A stretch of DNA of 40,815 nucleotides, taken from assembly GCA_900319635.1 (NCBI GenBank), contig ONPF01000016.1, positions 1 through 40,815 on the forward strand, read 5' to 3'. Source of the stretch: an uncultured Eubacteriales bacterium. GTDB taxonomy: Bacteria; Bacillota; Clostridia; Oscillospirales; Oscillospiraceae. Below, one piece after another: positions 14,126 through 22,800 of this stretch. The first letter of the stretch is position 1; every line of letters begins with the position of its first letter. A program made the position numbers and the translations under genes. The notes beneath the pieces were generated by a model. It saw only the letters and a program-made list of their open reading frames with translations. It did not search any database and had not been told where the DNA came from.

Positions 14126-15465
14126 TTCTTCGCCTCCTTTGCGGCTTCCGCCTTTGCCTTCTCCTTGGCGGCCTTCGCCTGGAGCATCAGCTTCGCGGTC
14201 TTAAAGGCGTGGGTCAGGGGCATGCGGGCGGGGCAGTTGAAGGAGCAGCTGCCGCACTCGAAGCAGTCCATCACATGGTACTTCTCCAGATTCTCATAAT
14301 CCCCCTTGGCGTAGTGCATGTACATGAACACCGGCTCCAGCTTCATGGGACAGACGGTGATGCACTTGCCGCAGCGGATGCAGGTGGGCTCCTCCACATG
14401 GCGATCCTCCTCCTCGGTGAAGAACAGGACGCCGGAGGTGCCCTTGATGGTGGGCGCGTCAAAGCTGGTGGCGCAGATGCCCATCATGGGGCCGCCCAGG
14501 ACGATCTTGCGGGGCGTCTTCACGAAGCCGCCGCACTGCTCGGCCAGGTAGCCAAAGGGGGTGCCCACGCGGGTGAGGCCGTTCACGGTCTCCTTCAGGG
14601 CGCTGCCGGCCACGGTGACGATGCGCTCGATGACGGGCTTGCCCTCGTAGCAGGCCTGGTAGATGGCGTAGCAGGTGCGGGTGGAGACCACGTTCGCGCC
14701 CACGCCGGAGGGCAGACCGCCGGGCTTGACTTCCCGACCGGTGACGGCCTTGACCTGCATCTTCTCGCCGCCCTGAGGGTACTTGACCTTCTCGGGCACG
14801 ATCTCGATGCCGTACTTCTCGGGATGGAGGGAATTGAGCAGGTCGATGGCGTCCTGCTTGTTCACCTCGATGCCGTAGTAGGCCTTCTCCACGCCGCTGG
14901 CGATGCGAACCAGCTCGATTCCCTTCAGCAGCTGCTCGGGGAAGTTCAGCATGGTCAGATGGTCGCCGTTCAGGTAGGGCTCGCACTCGGCGCCGTTGAT
15001 AATGAGCTTATCCACCTTGCCGATGCCGCCGCTGATCTTGAAGGCGGTGGGGAACATGGCGCCGCCCATGCCGACCACGCCGGCTTCGCGGATGCGCGCA
15101 AGGATCGCGTCCTGATCCTTGAGCTGCTCCTCCGTGAGAGGCTCCATAAAATCGGGGGTATCCAGCCCGTCGTTCTCAATGACGACGGACATGATCATAT
15201 CCCCCAGGGGATGGGGGCGCGGCTCCACCGCCACCACCTTGCCGGACACGGAGGCGTGCACCGGGGCGGAGACGGGGGCGGGGCTTTCGCCGATTTTCTG
15301 ACCCATCTTCACCAGATCGCCCTTCTGCACCAGGGGCTTGCAGGGCGCGCCGATATGCTGGATCAGGGGGATCACGACCTGGGGCGGCGGCGCAATCACA
15401 GAGACCGGGATATCCGGCCGCTTCATGTAATTGGGATGAACGCCGCCTTTAAACGTGCGGGACAT
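14122..15465 (-). CDS. rnfC: Rnf complex NAD-reducing subunit RnfC
   Basis: 447-residue peripheral subunit. It opens MSRTFKGGVHPNYMK and has a lipoyl-like region (APVHASVSGKVVAVE). The NADH/FMN-binding Rossmann-like part follows (GVVGMGGAMFPTAFKI, INGAECEPYL). Two 4Fe-4S motifs are present: CIRCGKCITVC near 365 and CFECGSCSFNC near 405. An Ala/Lys-rich tail ends it. ATG 15465 is chosen over the in-frame GTG at 15474 because GAGGTGA (15471-15477) is placed five bases before the ATG and overlaps the GTG. It is the first gene of the operon, with its own promoter. Confidence 0.95.
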   Translation of the reverse strand: MSRTFKGGVHPNYMKRPDIPVSVIAPPPQVVIPLIQHIGAPCKPLVQKGDLVKMGQKIGESPAPVSAPVHASVSGKVVAVEPRPHPLGDMIMSVVIENDGLDTPDFMEPLTEEQLKDQDAILARIREAGVVGMGGAMFPTAFKISGGIGKVDKLIINGAECEPYLNGDHLTMLNFPEQLLKGIELVRIASGVEKAYYGIEVNKQDAIDLLNSLHPEKYGIEIVPEKVKYPQGGEKMQVKAVTGREVKPGGLPSGVGANVVSTRTCYAIYQACYEGKPVIERIVTVAGSALKETVNGLTRVGTPFGYLAEQCGGFVKTPRKIVLGGPMMGICATSFDAPTIKGTSGVLFFTEEEDRHVEEPTCIRCGKCITVCPMKLEPVFMYMHYAKGDYENLEKYHVMDCFECGSCSFNCPARMPLTHAFKTAKLMLQAKAAKEKAKAEAAKEAKK

Positions 15466-15499
15466 AAGCTTCACCTCGTTAAAAATTCATACGTTTAGC

Positions 15500-15529
15500 A
15501 TTCTACCACAATTCGTCGTAAAATGTCTA
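15500..15529 (-). promoter_or_regulatory. Promoter of the rnfCDGEAB operon
   Basis: Minus-strand TAGACA (15524-15529), an 18-base spacer and TAGAAT (15500-15505), about 35 bases upstream of the rnfC start. I see no clear operator. The rest of the gap to 15675 is AT-rich without a gene. Confidence 0.6.
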
Positions 15530-15675
15530 CAAGACGAAGGCCAAAAAACAGCGCTTTTCCTAGACAAGTTTGTAACAAGCCTGTTAATCTCTTGGCAAAT
15601 TTGTGCTGTTTGCACAAAAGTTTCCCTTTTGTCGTGATAGACGCACTTCTTCTGTTATTCCGGCTGAAAAGGCGC

Positions 15676-15710
15676 AAAAAGGACGGCGGTCTTTTCCTTG
15701 ACCGCCGTCC
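15676..15710 (-). terminator. Intrinsic terminator of the pseudokinase-lectin gene
   Basis: A perfect 11-bp stem (GGACGGCGGTC / GACCGCCGTCC, 15681-15710) with an eight-base loop is followed on the minus strand by TTTTT (15676-15680). It insulates rnf from the gene upstream. Confidence 0.8.
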
Positions 15711-15725
15711 GTGCGCTTTTTAGCT

Positions 15726-17348
15726 TTAGTTTCCGATCTCCAGCACATAGCCCATATTGCCGCTGTAACGGTTGGGGTAGAGGGAGACGGGATCGTTGCT
15801 GTTGTCGTTATAGACCCAGGCGCCGTCCTCGTAGTCCAGCATGATATAGTCCTCGGCCACGCCGTCCCACTCATAGGAGGGCTCCCCCTCCGCCCAGAGC
15901 AGGAACTCCACCGGCTCGCCGTTTTCCCAGACGAGGATGTCGCCCTCCCGGTGGCAGCCGATCCAGAGATGGAGGATCCCCTGCTGCTCGGCCAGGGCCG
16001 TGACCTCATCCAGCTCCTGCCGGCTGGTGATCACCGCCAGATACCCGCCCTGCTCCCGGCAGGCGGCTTGCGCCTGCAGCCAGGTGCTGTCGGAGCGCAC
16101 CACGGTGTAGCGGGGCTGCGCCGGCACCGGGTCGGGCACGGCCACCACCTGGGGGCTCTGCTCCTCGGCCTCCCCGGGCTGCGCCTGGGGATCGGGCTGC
16201 TGCGCATAGAAGCTCTGGGGATCCGGGGTGGGATTGATCTGGGTGGCCCGCTCGCTCCGCGGCCAGAAGAGGTTTACCGCCAGCGCCCCCGCCACAAGGG
16301 ACAGGCACAGGATCAGCACCACCGCCAGGGGGCGCAGATTGCGGCGCTTTTTCACCGCCTGCTCCGCCGTTTCCTGCGGCTCGCTCTCCGTCTGCTGCTG
16401 GGGCCGGGCGCGGACAGGCCGGGGCTGCTGAGGCAGCACCACCGGCGCCAGCTCCGGGTACTTCTCCTCCGTCAGGATGGGGATGGGCTGGCGATCCCTG
16501 CGGTCATGACTGGGCTCATAGACCCGGACGTCCTCCGGCTCCTCGTGGGGGATCGGCTCCGGCTCCTCCGGCTTCTGCTCGCTGAGACTGCCGAAGAACT
16601 CCTCCACCATGGCGCTGACGTCCTCGGGCTCCTGGAGCACCGGCTCCGGCTTTTCAAGTCCCGCGATCTCCTCCACGCTGCGGCTGGGGTCGGGCGCTTC
16701 CGGCTCCTCCGGCGCGTCCTTCTCCTCCTCGCCCCGCTCGATGATGTCCACCATCATGCGCTCGATGTCGCTGAGCTGCTCCGAGTCCTTTTTGAACACG
16801 GTCTCCGCTCCGGAGGCGCCGCCCAGATACTTGTTGTCCATGCAGCTCTCCAGCATGATCTGCAGCTCCTCCGGGCTCTGGTAGCGCTCGGCGGCCTTGA
16901 AGGCGGTGGCCTTCTCCAGCACCTCCGCCAGGCGCTTGCCGGCGCTCTTGGGCGCGGGGAGGGTCTTGCCGCTCATGCGGGCCAGCTGGCCGCTGGAGGT
17001 CACCGTCTCGAAGGGCAGCTTCCCCTCGCCCAGGCCGTAGTAAATGAGCAGCGCCAGAGAATAGACGTCGGAGGCGGGGCTGCTCTCGCCGTGCCAGTAG
17101 AGCTCCGGCGCCACAAACTCCAGCTCCTGCCCGGACCACTTTTCCAGCTTTGCCGGTCCGATGGCATACTCGCCCTGGTCATTTACGCATATATTATCCG
17201 GAAAAATACCGCCCCGATAGGCGCGGGAGCCCACCTCCGCCTTCAGATGCAGGCAGAGCCGGGAGACAAACTGCAGCAGCTCCTGCTTGTCCAGGCGCAG
17301 CAGCCCCTCGCCGATGGCGCGTTCCGGATGAAACTCCAAGTTGCTCAT
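15726..17348 (-). CDS. Membrane protein joining a degenerate kinase C-lobe to a C-type-lectin-like domain
   Basis: 540 residues. Residues 1-170 resemble only the C-lobe of bacterial Ser/Thr kinases: an alpha-E-like helix (23-40), YRGGIFPDNICV where HRDxKPxN is expected, AIGPAKL in place of DFG, VAPEL (APE motif, 79-83), SDVYSLALLIYYGL (93-106) and ERYQSPEEL (154-162). The glycine loop and ATP-binding Lys are absent, so catalysis is unlikely. Residues 200-335 are an acidic, Pro-rich linker. One membrane helix spans about 340-361. A Pro/Gln-rich stalk leads to a C-type-lectin-like domain (414-540) with W423, C430, LWIG (461-464), VWENGEPV and WAEGEP plus EDY. The predicted topology is kinase-like part inside, lectin outside. 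ATG 17348 has GGGGTGAG upstream; a strong promoter precedes it. Ligand and partner unknown. Confidence 0.8.
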   Translation of the reverse strand: MSNLEFHPERAIGEGLLRLDKQELLQFVSRLCLHLKAEVGSRAYRGGIFPDNICVNDQGEYAIGPAKLEKWSGQELEFVAPELYWHGESSPASDVYSLALLIYYGLGEGKLPFETVTSSGQLARMSGKTLPAPKSAGKRLAEVLEKATAFKAAERYQSPEELQIMLESCMDNKYLGGASGAETVFKKDSEQLSDIERMMVDIIERGEEEKDAPEEPEAPDPSRSVEEIAGLEKPEPVLQEPEDVSAMVEEFFGSLSEQKPEEPEPIPHEEPEDVRVYEPSHDRRDRQPIPILTEEKYPELAPVVLPQQPRPVRARPQQQTESEPQETAEQAVKKRRNLRPLAVVLILCLSLVAGALAVNLFWPRSERATQINPTPDPQSFYAQQPDPQAQPGEAEEQSPQVVAVPDPVPAQPRYTVVRSDSTWLQAQAACREQGGYLAVITSRQELDEVTALAEQQGILHLWIGCHREGDILVWENGEPVEFLLWAEGEPSYEWDGVAEDYIMLDYEDGAWVYNDNSNDPVSLYPNRYSGNMGYVLEIGN

Positions 17349-17378
17349 GTTCTCACCCCTGAGATTCTTTGTCAATTT

Positions 17379-17407
17379 ATACTATCACGGCAATAAAATT
17401 ATGTCAA
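17379..17407 (-). promoter_or_regulatory. Promoter of the pseudokinase-lectin gene
   Basis: Minus-strand TTGACA (17402-17407), a 17-base spacer and TAGTAT (17379-17384) preceded by TGA, an extended -10. It lies about 30 bases upstream of the start codon, so the gene is its own transcription unit. Confidence 0.7.
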
Positions 17408-17434
17408 CCGAGAGAATTATGAAAAATTGTGAAG

Positions 17435-17470
17435 AACGGCCGGATTCCCCTGAATCCAGCCGTTTTATTG
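17435..17470. terminator. Hairpin upstream of the pseudokinase-lectin promoter
   Basis: AACGGC-GGATTC pairs with GAATCC-GCCGTT (one mismatch between blocks) with a CCCT loop, followed by TTTTATT on the plus strand and CTTCACAATTTTTC on the minus strand. It may end minus-strand transcription from the beta-CASP gene upstream. Direction is uncertain. Confidence 0.5.
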
Positions 17471-17535
17471 CAAAAATGTTATGTTTTGTAATCGTTTTGT
17501 TATTTGGGCGCCGGGGTGGGGAGATGCAGGACGCC

Positions 17536-17700
17536 GCAGGGAGGCATCCCCAGATGCCTCCGGGGATAACAGGCAACCGACGACGGAGCGATCTGGGGAT
17601 CGCTCCCTACGGGGCCGCCGAGCTGCGCCGTAGGAGCGGGGCTTGGCTCCATCTGTGGACAAGGGCGCGGGTCGGCGGGCGATTCGGCTATCGCCCCTAC
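17536..17700. repeat. Array of four covarying palindromes
   Basis: Elements at 17536-17563(+), 17584-17610(-), 17630-17650(+) and 17675-17700(-) again alternate in orientation. Arms are GGAGGCAT/ATGCCTCC, GGAGCGATC/GATCGCTCC, a weaker GGAGC/GCTCC, and GGGCGAT/ATCGCCC. The last is nearly the same as the element at 10308-10333. They fill the 355-base gap between the beta-CASP gene and the pseudokinase-lectin gene. No gene is seen here. Confidence 0.65.
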
Positions 17701-17703
17701 GCA

Positions 17704-19314
17704 CTACGCGTCCCGTTCCACCCGCTCGGCCAGCTTTTCGATCCGGTCGGCGTGGCCGGCCAGCTCCTTGTTGGCATGCCCCTCCAGCCTGCGGCAGGCC
17801 GCCAGCAGCCGTTCCGCCGCGGCGATGAGCCGGGTGAAGGCGGGGCTGACCCTGCGGGTCTGTCCGCTCTTCTTCTCCACCGGGACGCCCTCGGTGATCC
17901 GGACAAACTGCCCCGAGAGCAGGTCGAACTCCGTGCCGCTGTAGGGGGCGAAGGCCTGATAGCCTCGCTCCTCGCTGAGGCATTTGACAAAGGCCTCAGC
18001 CGCCTCCGGGTCGCCGTGGTTGACAAAAACCAGCTTCGGCTTCTCCCGGAAGCCCGCGAGCCAGCGGAGCAGGCCGTCCCTATCCGCGTGGCCGCTGACG
18101 CCGGGGAGGGTGTCGATCTGGGCGCGCACCTGCACCTCCTCGCCGAAGAGCTTCACGCTTTTGGCGCCGTCCACCAGGATGCGGCCCAGGGTACCCACGG
18201 CCTGGTAGCCCACGAAGAGCACCGTGCTCTCCGGCCGCCAGAGATTGTGCTTGAGATGGTGCCGCACCCGCCCCGCGTCACACATGCCAGAGGCGGAGAG
18301 GATGACCTTGGGGGTCTTGTCGTCGTTGATGGCCTTGGATTCCAGATCGCTGACCGTGAGCTCCAGGCCGGGGAAGACGATGGGGTTTACGCCCGCGCGG
18401 ATGAGCCGCTGCATCTCCTCGTCCAGAAACTGGGTGTCGCACTGGAGGAAGACGGAGGTAGCCTCGATGGCCAGGGGGCTGTCCACATAGACCGGGAAAT
18501 CCCCGTGGCCGGTGACCAGGCCCCGCTCCTTGATCTCCCGGATGAAATAGAGCATCTCCTGGGTGCGGCCCACAGCGAAGGAGGGGATGACCATGTTGCC
18601 GCCCCGGTCCAGGGTGGCCTGGATGCGCGCTGCCAGTTCCTGCACATAGTCCACCCGCTCCTCGGTGTGCAGCCGGTCGCCGTAGGTGGATTCGATCACC
18701 AGATACTCGGTGTCCTCCACGAACTGGGGGTCCCGCAGGATGGGCTGGCTCAGGTTGCCCACGTCGCCGGAGAAGGTGATCTTCCGCGTCTCGCCCCGCT
18801 CCCGGAGCCAGACCTCGATGGCGGCGGAGCCCAGCAGGTGCCCCACATCCGTCATGCGCAGGGAGACGCAGTCGTTCACCTGGAGCACCCGGCCGTAGTC
18901 GCAGGGGCGCAGCAGGCCGATGGCGCCGATGGCGTCGTCCAGATCGTAGAGGGGCTCCTCATGAGGCGCGCCGCTGCGCTGCCCCTTGCGGTTTTTGTAC
19001 TCCGCCTCGCTCATCTGGATGTTGGCGCAGTCGCGCAGCATGATGTCGCAGAGGGAGCAGGTGGCGGCGGTGGCGTAGATGGGGCCGCGGTAGCCCTGCT
19101 TGTACAGCAGCGGGAGCTTGCCCGCGTGGTCGATGTGGGCGTGGGTCAGCAGCACAAAGTCCAGCTGCGAAGCCCGGATCGGCAGGGGCTCGTTTACGAA
19201 GAGATCCTTCCCCTGCTCCATGCCGCAGTCCACCAAGCCTTTTTTGTCGCCCACCTCAATGAGCGTCATGCTGCCGGTGACCTCATGGGCCGCGCCGAGA
19301 AATGTGATTTTCAT
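17704..19314 (-). CDS. MBL-fold beta-CASP hydrolase, RNA-processing type
   Basis: This 536-residue protein resembles CPSF73-like nucleases. The metallo-beta-lactamase part has LTHAHIDHAGKLPLL (zinc ligands in HxHxDH), DVGHLLGSA and TFSGDVGN. The beta-CASP insert has VIPSFAVGRTQEML and SASGMCDAGRVRHHL. The closing zinc motif is GVSGHADRDGLLRW, followed by VFVNHGDPEAAEAF. Together these support zinc-dependent endo- or exonuclease action on RNA; RNA turnover or processing is the expected role. The C-terminal 70 residues are an extra helical, charged region (RLIAAAERLLAACRRLEGH) beyond the conserved core. The start has GGGAGG upstream. It is monocistronic, with repeats after the stop. Confidence 0.9.
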   Translation of the reverse strand: MKITFLGAAHEVTGSMTLIEVGDKKGLVDCGMEQGKDLFVNEPLPIRASQLDFVLLTHAHIDHAGKLPLLYKQGYRGPIYATAATCSLCDIMLRDCANIQMSEAEYKNRKGQRSGAPHEEPLYDLDDAIGAIGLLRPCDYGRVLQVNDCVSLRMTDVGHLLGSAAIEVWLRERGETRKITFSGDVGNLSQPILRDPQFVEDTEYLVIESTYGDRLHTEERVDYVQELAARIQATLDRGGNMVIPSFAVGRTQEMLYFIREIKERGLVTGHGDFPVYVDSPLAIEATSVFLQCDTQFLDEEMQRLIRAGVNPIVFPGLELTVSDLESKAINDDKTPKVILSASGMCDAGRVRHHLKHNLWRPESTVLFVGYQAVGTLGRILVDGAKSVKLFGEEVQVRAQIDTLPGVSGHADRDGLLRWLAGFREKPKLVFVNHGDPEAAEAFVKCLSEERGYQAFAPYSGTEFDLLSGQFVRITEGVPVEKKSGQTRRVSPAFTRLIAAAERLLAACRRLEGHANKELAGHADRIEKLAERVERDA

Positions 19315-19341
19315 GGAAGTCGCCTCCCTGACTTTTTTCTT

Positions 19342-19371
19342 ATTTTACACCCAAAGGCGAGGCCGAGGCAA
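19342..19371 (-). promoter_or_regulatory. Probable promoter of the beta-CASP gene
   Basis: Minus-strand TTGCCT (19366-19371), an 18-base spacer and TAAAAT (19342-19347), about 28 bases before the start codon. Confidence 0.5.
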
Positions 19372-19480
19372 GAGCGAAAAACAAAGGCAGTGTTGGAAGT
19401 CCTGTTTATGGGACACGGAAAATGCGAGAATATGCTTGCGGCATGAAAGTCGACAACATCAAGCAAAGGAGGACTGCAGC

Positions 19481-19696
19481 ATGCAGGAAGAAAGGGAACA
19501 TTCGGCGCAGTACGGCGTCATTCAGATCAAGGGCGATGCGGTTCGGGTTCTTGAGCTCTGCAAAAGCAAGCAGGATGCGCTGGCAGCAGAGCAGCGTCAC
19601 AAAGATCAGCACGACAGCAGAGAAGGGCTCATTGTTGCGGTACGGTCCGTATTCGTTGACGGGCAGCTGTTGGAGAACAAATTTCAGATCCTGTAA
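19481..19696 (+). CDS. Small hypothetical protein (71 residues)
   Basis: Start ATG has AAGGAGG at 8 bases, as strong as any in the window. The protein begins MQEEREHSAQYGVIQIKGDA, is charged, and has no signal peptide, membrane segment or cysteine pair; one Cys is at LELCKSK. The alternating hydrophobic pattern in YGVIQIKGDAVRVLEL and GLIVAVRSVFVDGQLL suggests a small beta-rich domain with a helix between. I do not recognise a family. It is followed after 13 bases by a second tiny gene with its own ribosome binding site, and both end at a shared strong terminator. It lies on the plus strand among minus-strand genes. The ribosome binding site and terminator make a real gene likely. Confidence 0.6.
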   Translation: MQEEREHSAQYGVIQIKGDAVRVLELCKSKQDALAAEQRHKDQHDSREGLIVAVRSVFVDGQLLENKFQIL

Positions 19697-19709
19697 AGGA
19701 AGGTGGAAA

Positions 19710-19796
19710 ATGGAACTGCTTCTTAGTCTGCCGTTATTCTGTTTTTTCGTTTATCTCACCATCAGCGGGATAATGTATAACATCAGGAACAAATGA
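19710..19796 (+). CDS. Tiny membrane protein (28 residues)
   Basis: The 28-codon frame begins ATG GAA CTG and is preceded by AGGAAGGTGG. It encodes one hydrophobic helix (LLLSLPLFCFFVYLTISGIM) with a short basic end (YNIRNK), a typical single-pass small membrane protein. It sits 13 bases after the 71-residue gene and immediately before a double-hairpin terminator, which suggests a two-gene transcript. No family is recognised. Confidence 0.5.
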   Translation: MELLLSLPLFCFFVYLTISGIMYNIRNK

Positions 19797-19800
19797 CGCG

Positions 19801-19865
19801 CCGGCAAGCTTTTGCCGGGAAAAGACCCGCCACGCTGCGCTTCGGCTCAGCATGGCGGGTCTTTT
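19801..19865. terminator. Double hairpin terminator between convergent units
   Basis: The first hairpin is CCGGCAA/TTGCCGG (19801-19818). The second has 13-bp A/T-flanked arms (AAAAGACCCGCCA with TGGCGGGTCTTTT, 19820-19865) and an inner CGCTG...CAGC-like stem. A- and T-runs on both sides suit termination of both the small plus-strand genes and polC. Confidence 0.75.
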
Positions 19866-19888
19866 GCCTTACGGATCTGTTATCGGGT

Positions 19889-22800
19889 TTACAGCTCAAA
19901 GAGGCTGATCTGGCTGGAGTCCGGCATGTCGCCCAGGGCGCCCATGGCCTTCAGGGTCTCCAGGTGGGTCTGGCTGACCTTGGGGCAGGCGGCGGAGAGT
20001 TCCTCGATGGAGATAAACTGCCGCCCCTCCCGGCCGACCCGCGCCAGATCCTCCGCCGCGGTCTCGCCCAGCCCCGCCACCGACACAAAGGGCGGGCGCA
20101 GCTGCTTCTCCCCTACCGGGAGGAACTTGAAGGCATCGGACTTGTAGAGGTCAATGGGCGCGAAAGAGAAGCCCCGCATGTTGAACTCGTACACCGCCTC
20201 CAGGGTCACCAGCAGATCCTCTTCGTTGGCGCTGAGGTCGCTGCGGCGGTGCATGTCGTTGATCTTTCGGCGCACGGCGTCGGTGCCGGTGCACATCATG
20301 CCGGCGTCAAAGCCGCCCTTCTGGCTGCGGCGGTAGAAATAGGCGCTGTAGAAGGCGATGGGCTTGTGCACCTTGAACCAGGCGATGCGGAAGGCCATCA
20401 TGACATAGGCCACCGCGTGGGCCTTGGGGAACAGATAGGCGATCTTCCGGGCGGATTCGATCCACCAGTCCGGCACGCCCATGGCCTTCATCTGCTCCTC
20501 GGCGTCGCCGGGAAACTCGCCGCTCTTCTTGACTTTGCCCTTGCGCACCGCCTCCATGGTCTTGAAGGCCAGCGCCGGGGCCATGCCCTTCTGGATCAGA
20601 TAGATCATGATGTCGTCCCGGCAGCCGATGGTCTGGTTTACGTCGGCTACACCGTTTACGATCAGATCGTGGATATTGCCCGCCCACACGTCCGTGCCGT
20701 GGGAGAAGCCGGAGAGGCGCACCAGGGTATCGAAGGCGTGGGGCTGGGTGTCCACCAGCATCTGGCGGGTGAAGGGTGTGCCGAACTCCGGCACGCCGAT
20801 GGAGCCGGTCTTGCCGATGATGGGGTCGTCGTCGGGCAGGCCGAGAGCCGCGGGGCTCGTGAAGATGGACATGGTCTCCGGGTCGGAGAGGGAGATGGTC
20901 TTGGCGTCCACGCCGGTCATGTCCTCCATCATGCGGATCATGGTGGGGTCATCGTGGCCCAGCTCGTCCAGCTTCAGGAGGTTTGCCTCCATGCAGTGGT
21001 ATTCAAAATGGGTGGTGATGATGTCGCTGTTGGGGTCGTCCGCCGGGTGCTGGACGGGGCAGAAGTCCGTCACGTCCATGTCCTGGGGGATGACCACAAG
21101 GCCGCCGGGGTGCTGGCCGGTGGTGCGCTTGATGCCCACAAGGCCCAAGGCCAGGCGGTTCTCCTCCGCCTTGGTGGCCTGGATGCCCCGCTCCTCCAGG
21201 TACTTCTTCACATAGCCGTAGGCGGTCTTTTCCGCCAGGGTGCCGATGGTGCCGGCGCGGAAGACGTGGTCCGAGCCGAAGAGCACTTCGGTGTACTTGT
21301 GGGCCTTGGCCTGGTACTCGCCGGAGAAGTTCAGGTCGATATCGGGGGTCTTCTCGTTGCCGGGGAAGCCCAGGAAGGTCTCGAAGGGAATGTCAAAGCC
21401 CTCCCGGTTCATCCGCGTGCCGCAGTCGGGGCAGTCCTTCTCCGGCATGTCCGCGCCGCAGCCGTAGCTGCCGTCCGTGATGAACTCCGAGTGGCAGCAC
21501 TTGGGGCAGACATAGTGGGGCGGGAGGGAGTTGACCTCCGTGATGCCGGACATGTAGGCCACGATGGAGGAGCCGACGCTGCCTCGGCTGCCCACCAGGT
21601 AGCCGTGCTCCAGGGAGTTCTGCACCAGCTTCTGGGCGGACATGTAAATGACGTCGTAGTTGTGATCCAGGATGGTGTTGAGCTCCGTGTCCACCCGGCT
21701 CTGCACGATCTCCGGCGGGTTTTCGCCGTAGATGCGGTGCATCTTGCCGTAGACCAGATCCCGCAGCTGCTGGGCGGAGTTTTCGATCCGGGGCGGGAAG
21801 AGCTCCTTGGGCAGCAGCTCGATCTCCTCCACCTGATCGGCGATGGCGCGGGTGTTGGTGATGACCACCTCCTTGGCGGTCTCCTCCCCCAGGTACTGGA
21901 ACTCTGCCAGCATCTCCTCGGTGTTGCGGAAGAAGATGGGGCAGTCCCGATCCGCGTCGGAGAACTTCTTGGCCGCCTGGAGGATCTTGCGGTACTGCTC
22001 GTCCTCCGGGTCAAGAAAATGCACATCGCTGGCGGCGATGACGGGCTTATTCAGCTTCCGCCCCAGCTCCAGGATGGTGCGGTTATAGTCCTGCAGCACG
22101 GTCACGTCCTTGACGCGGCCATTGTCCACCAGAAAGCCGTTATTGCAGATGGGCTGGATTTCCAGATAGTCGTAGAGGGAGGCGATTTTCTTGAGCTCTT
22201 TCTCCGGCTCGCCCCGCATCACCGCGCCGTAGAGCTCGCCCATGCCGCAGGCGGAGCCCACCAGGATCCCCTCCCGGTGCTGCTGCAGCAGGCTCTTGGG
22301 GATGTTGGGGGTGCGGTGGTAGTACTTCAGGTAGGACTGGCTGATCATCTCGTAGAGGTTCTTGAGCCCCTTCCGGTTCTTCACCAGCAGCACCATGTGG
22401 GTCGTCTTGGCCACGTCGGTGCGGCGCAGGGTGTGGTATACCGTCTCAATGTCGTCCACGGTCTTGGCCCCCTGCTGGCGCAGCATGGGCAGGAACTTGT
22501 CCATGATCCTCGCCACCACCAGGGCGTCGTCCGAGGCGCGGTGGTGGTTGAATTGGGGCAGCTGCAGGTGGTTGGAGACGATGTCCAGCTTGAAGCGCTT
22601 CAGCTCCGGCAGCAGTGCCTGGCTGAGGGCCAGGGTGTCCAGAAACACCGGGGAGAAGCGGATGCCCTGCCGCAGACAGGCCGCGGTCATGAAGCCCACG
22701 TCAAAATGGGCGTTGTGGGCGATGAGAGGCCGATCCCCGGCAAAGCGCAGGAAGGCCTCCATGGCCTCCTTCTCCTCCGGCGCGTCGGCCACATCGCTGT

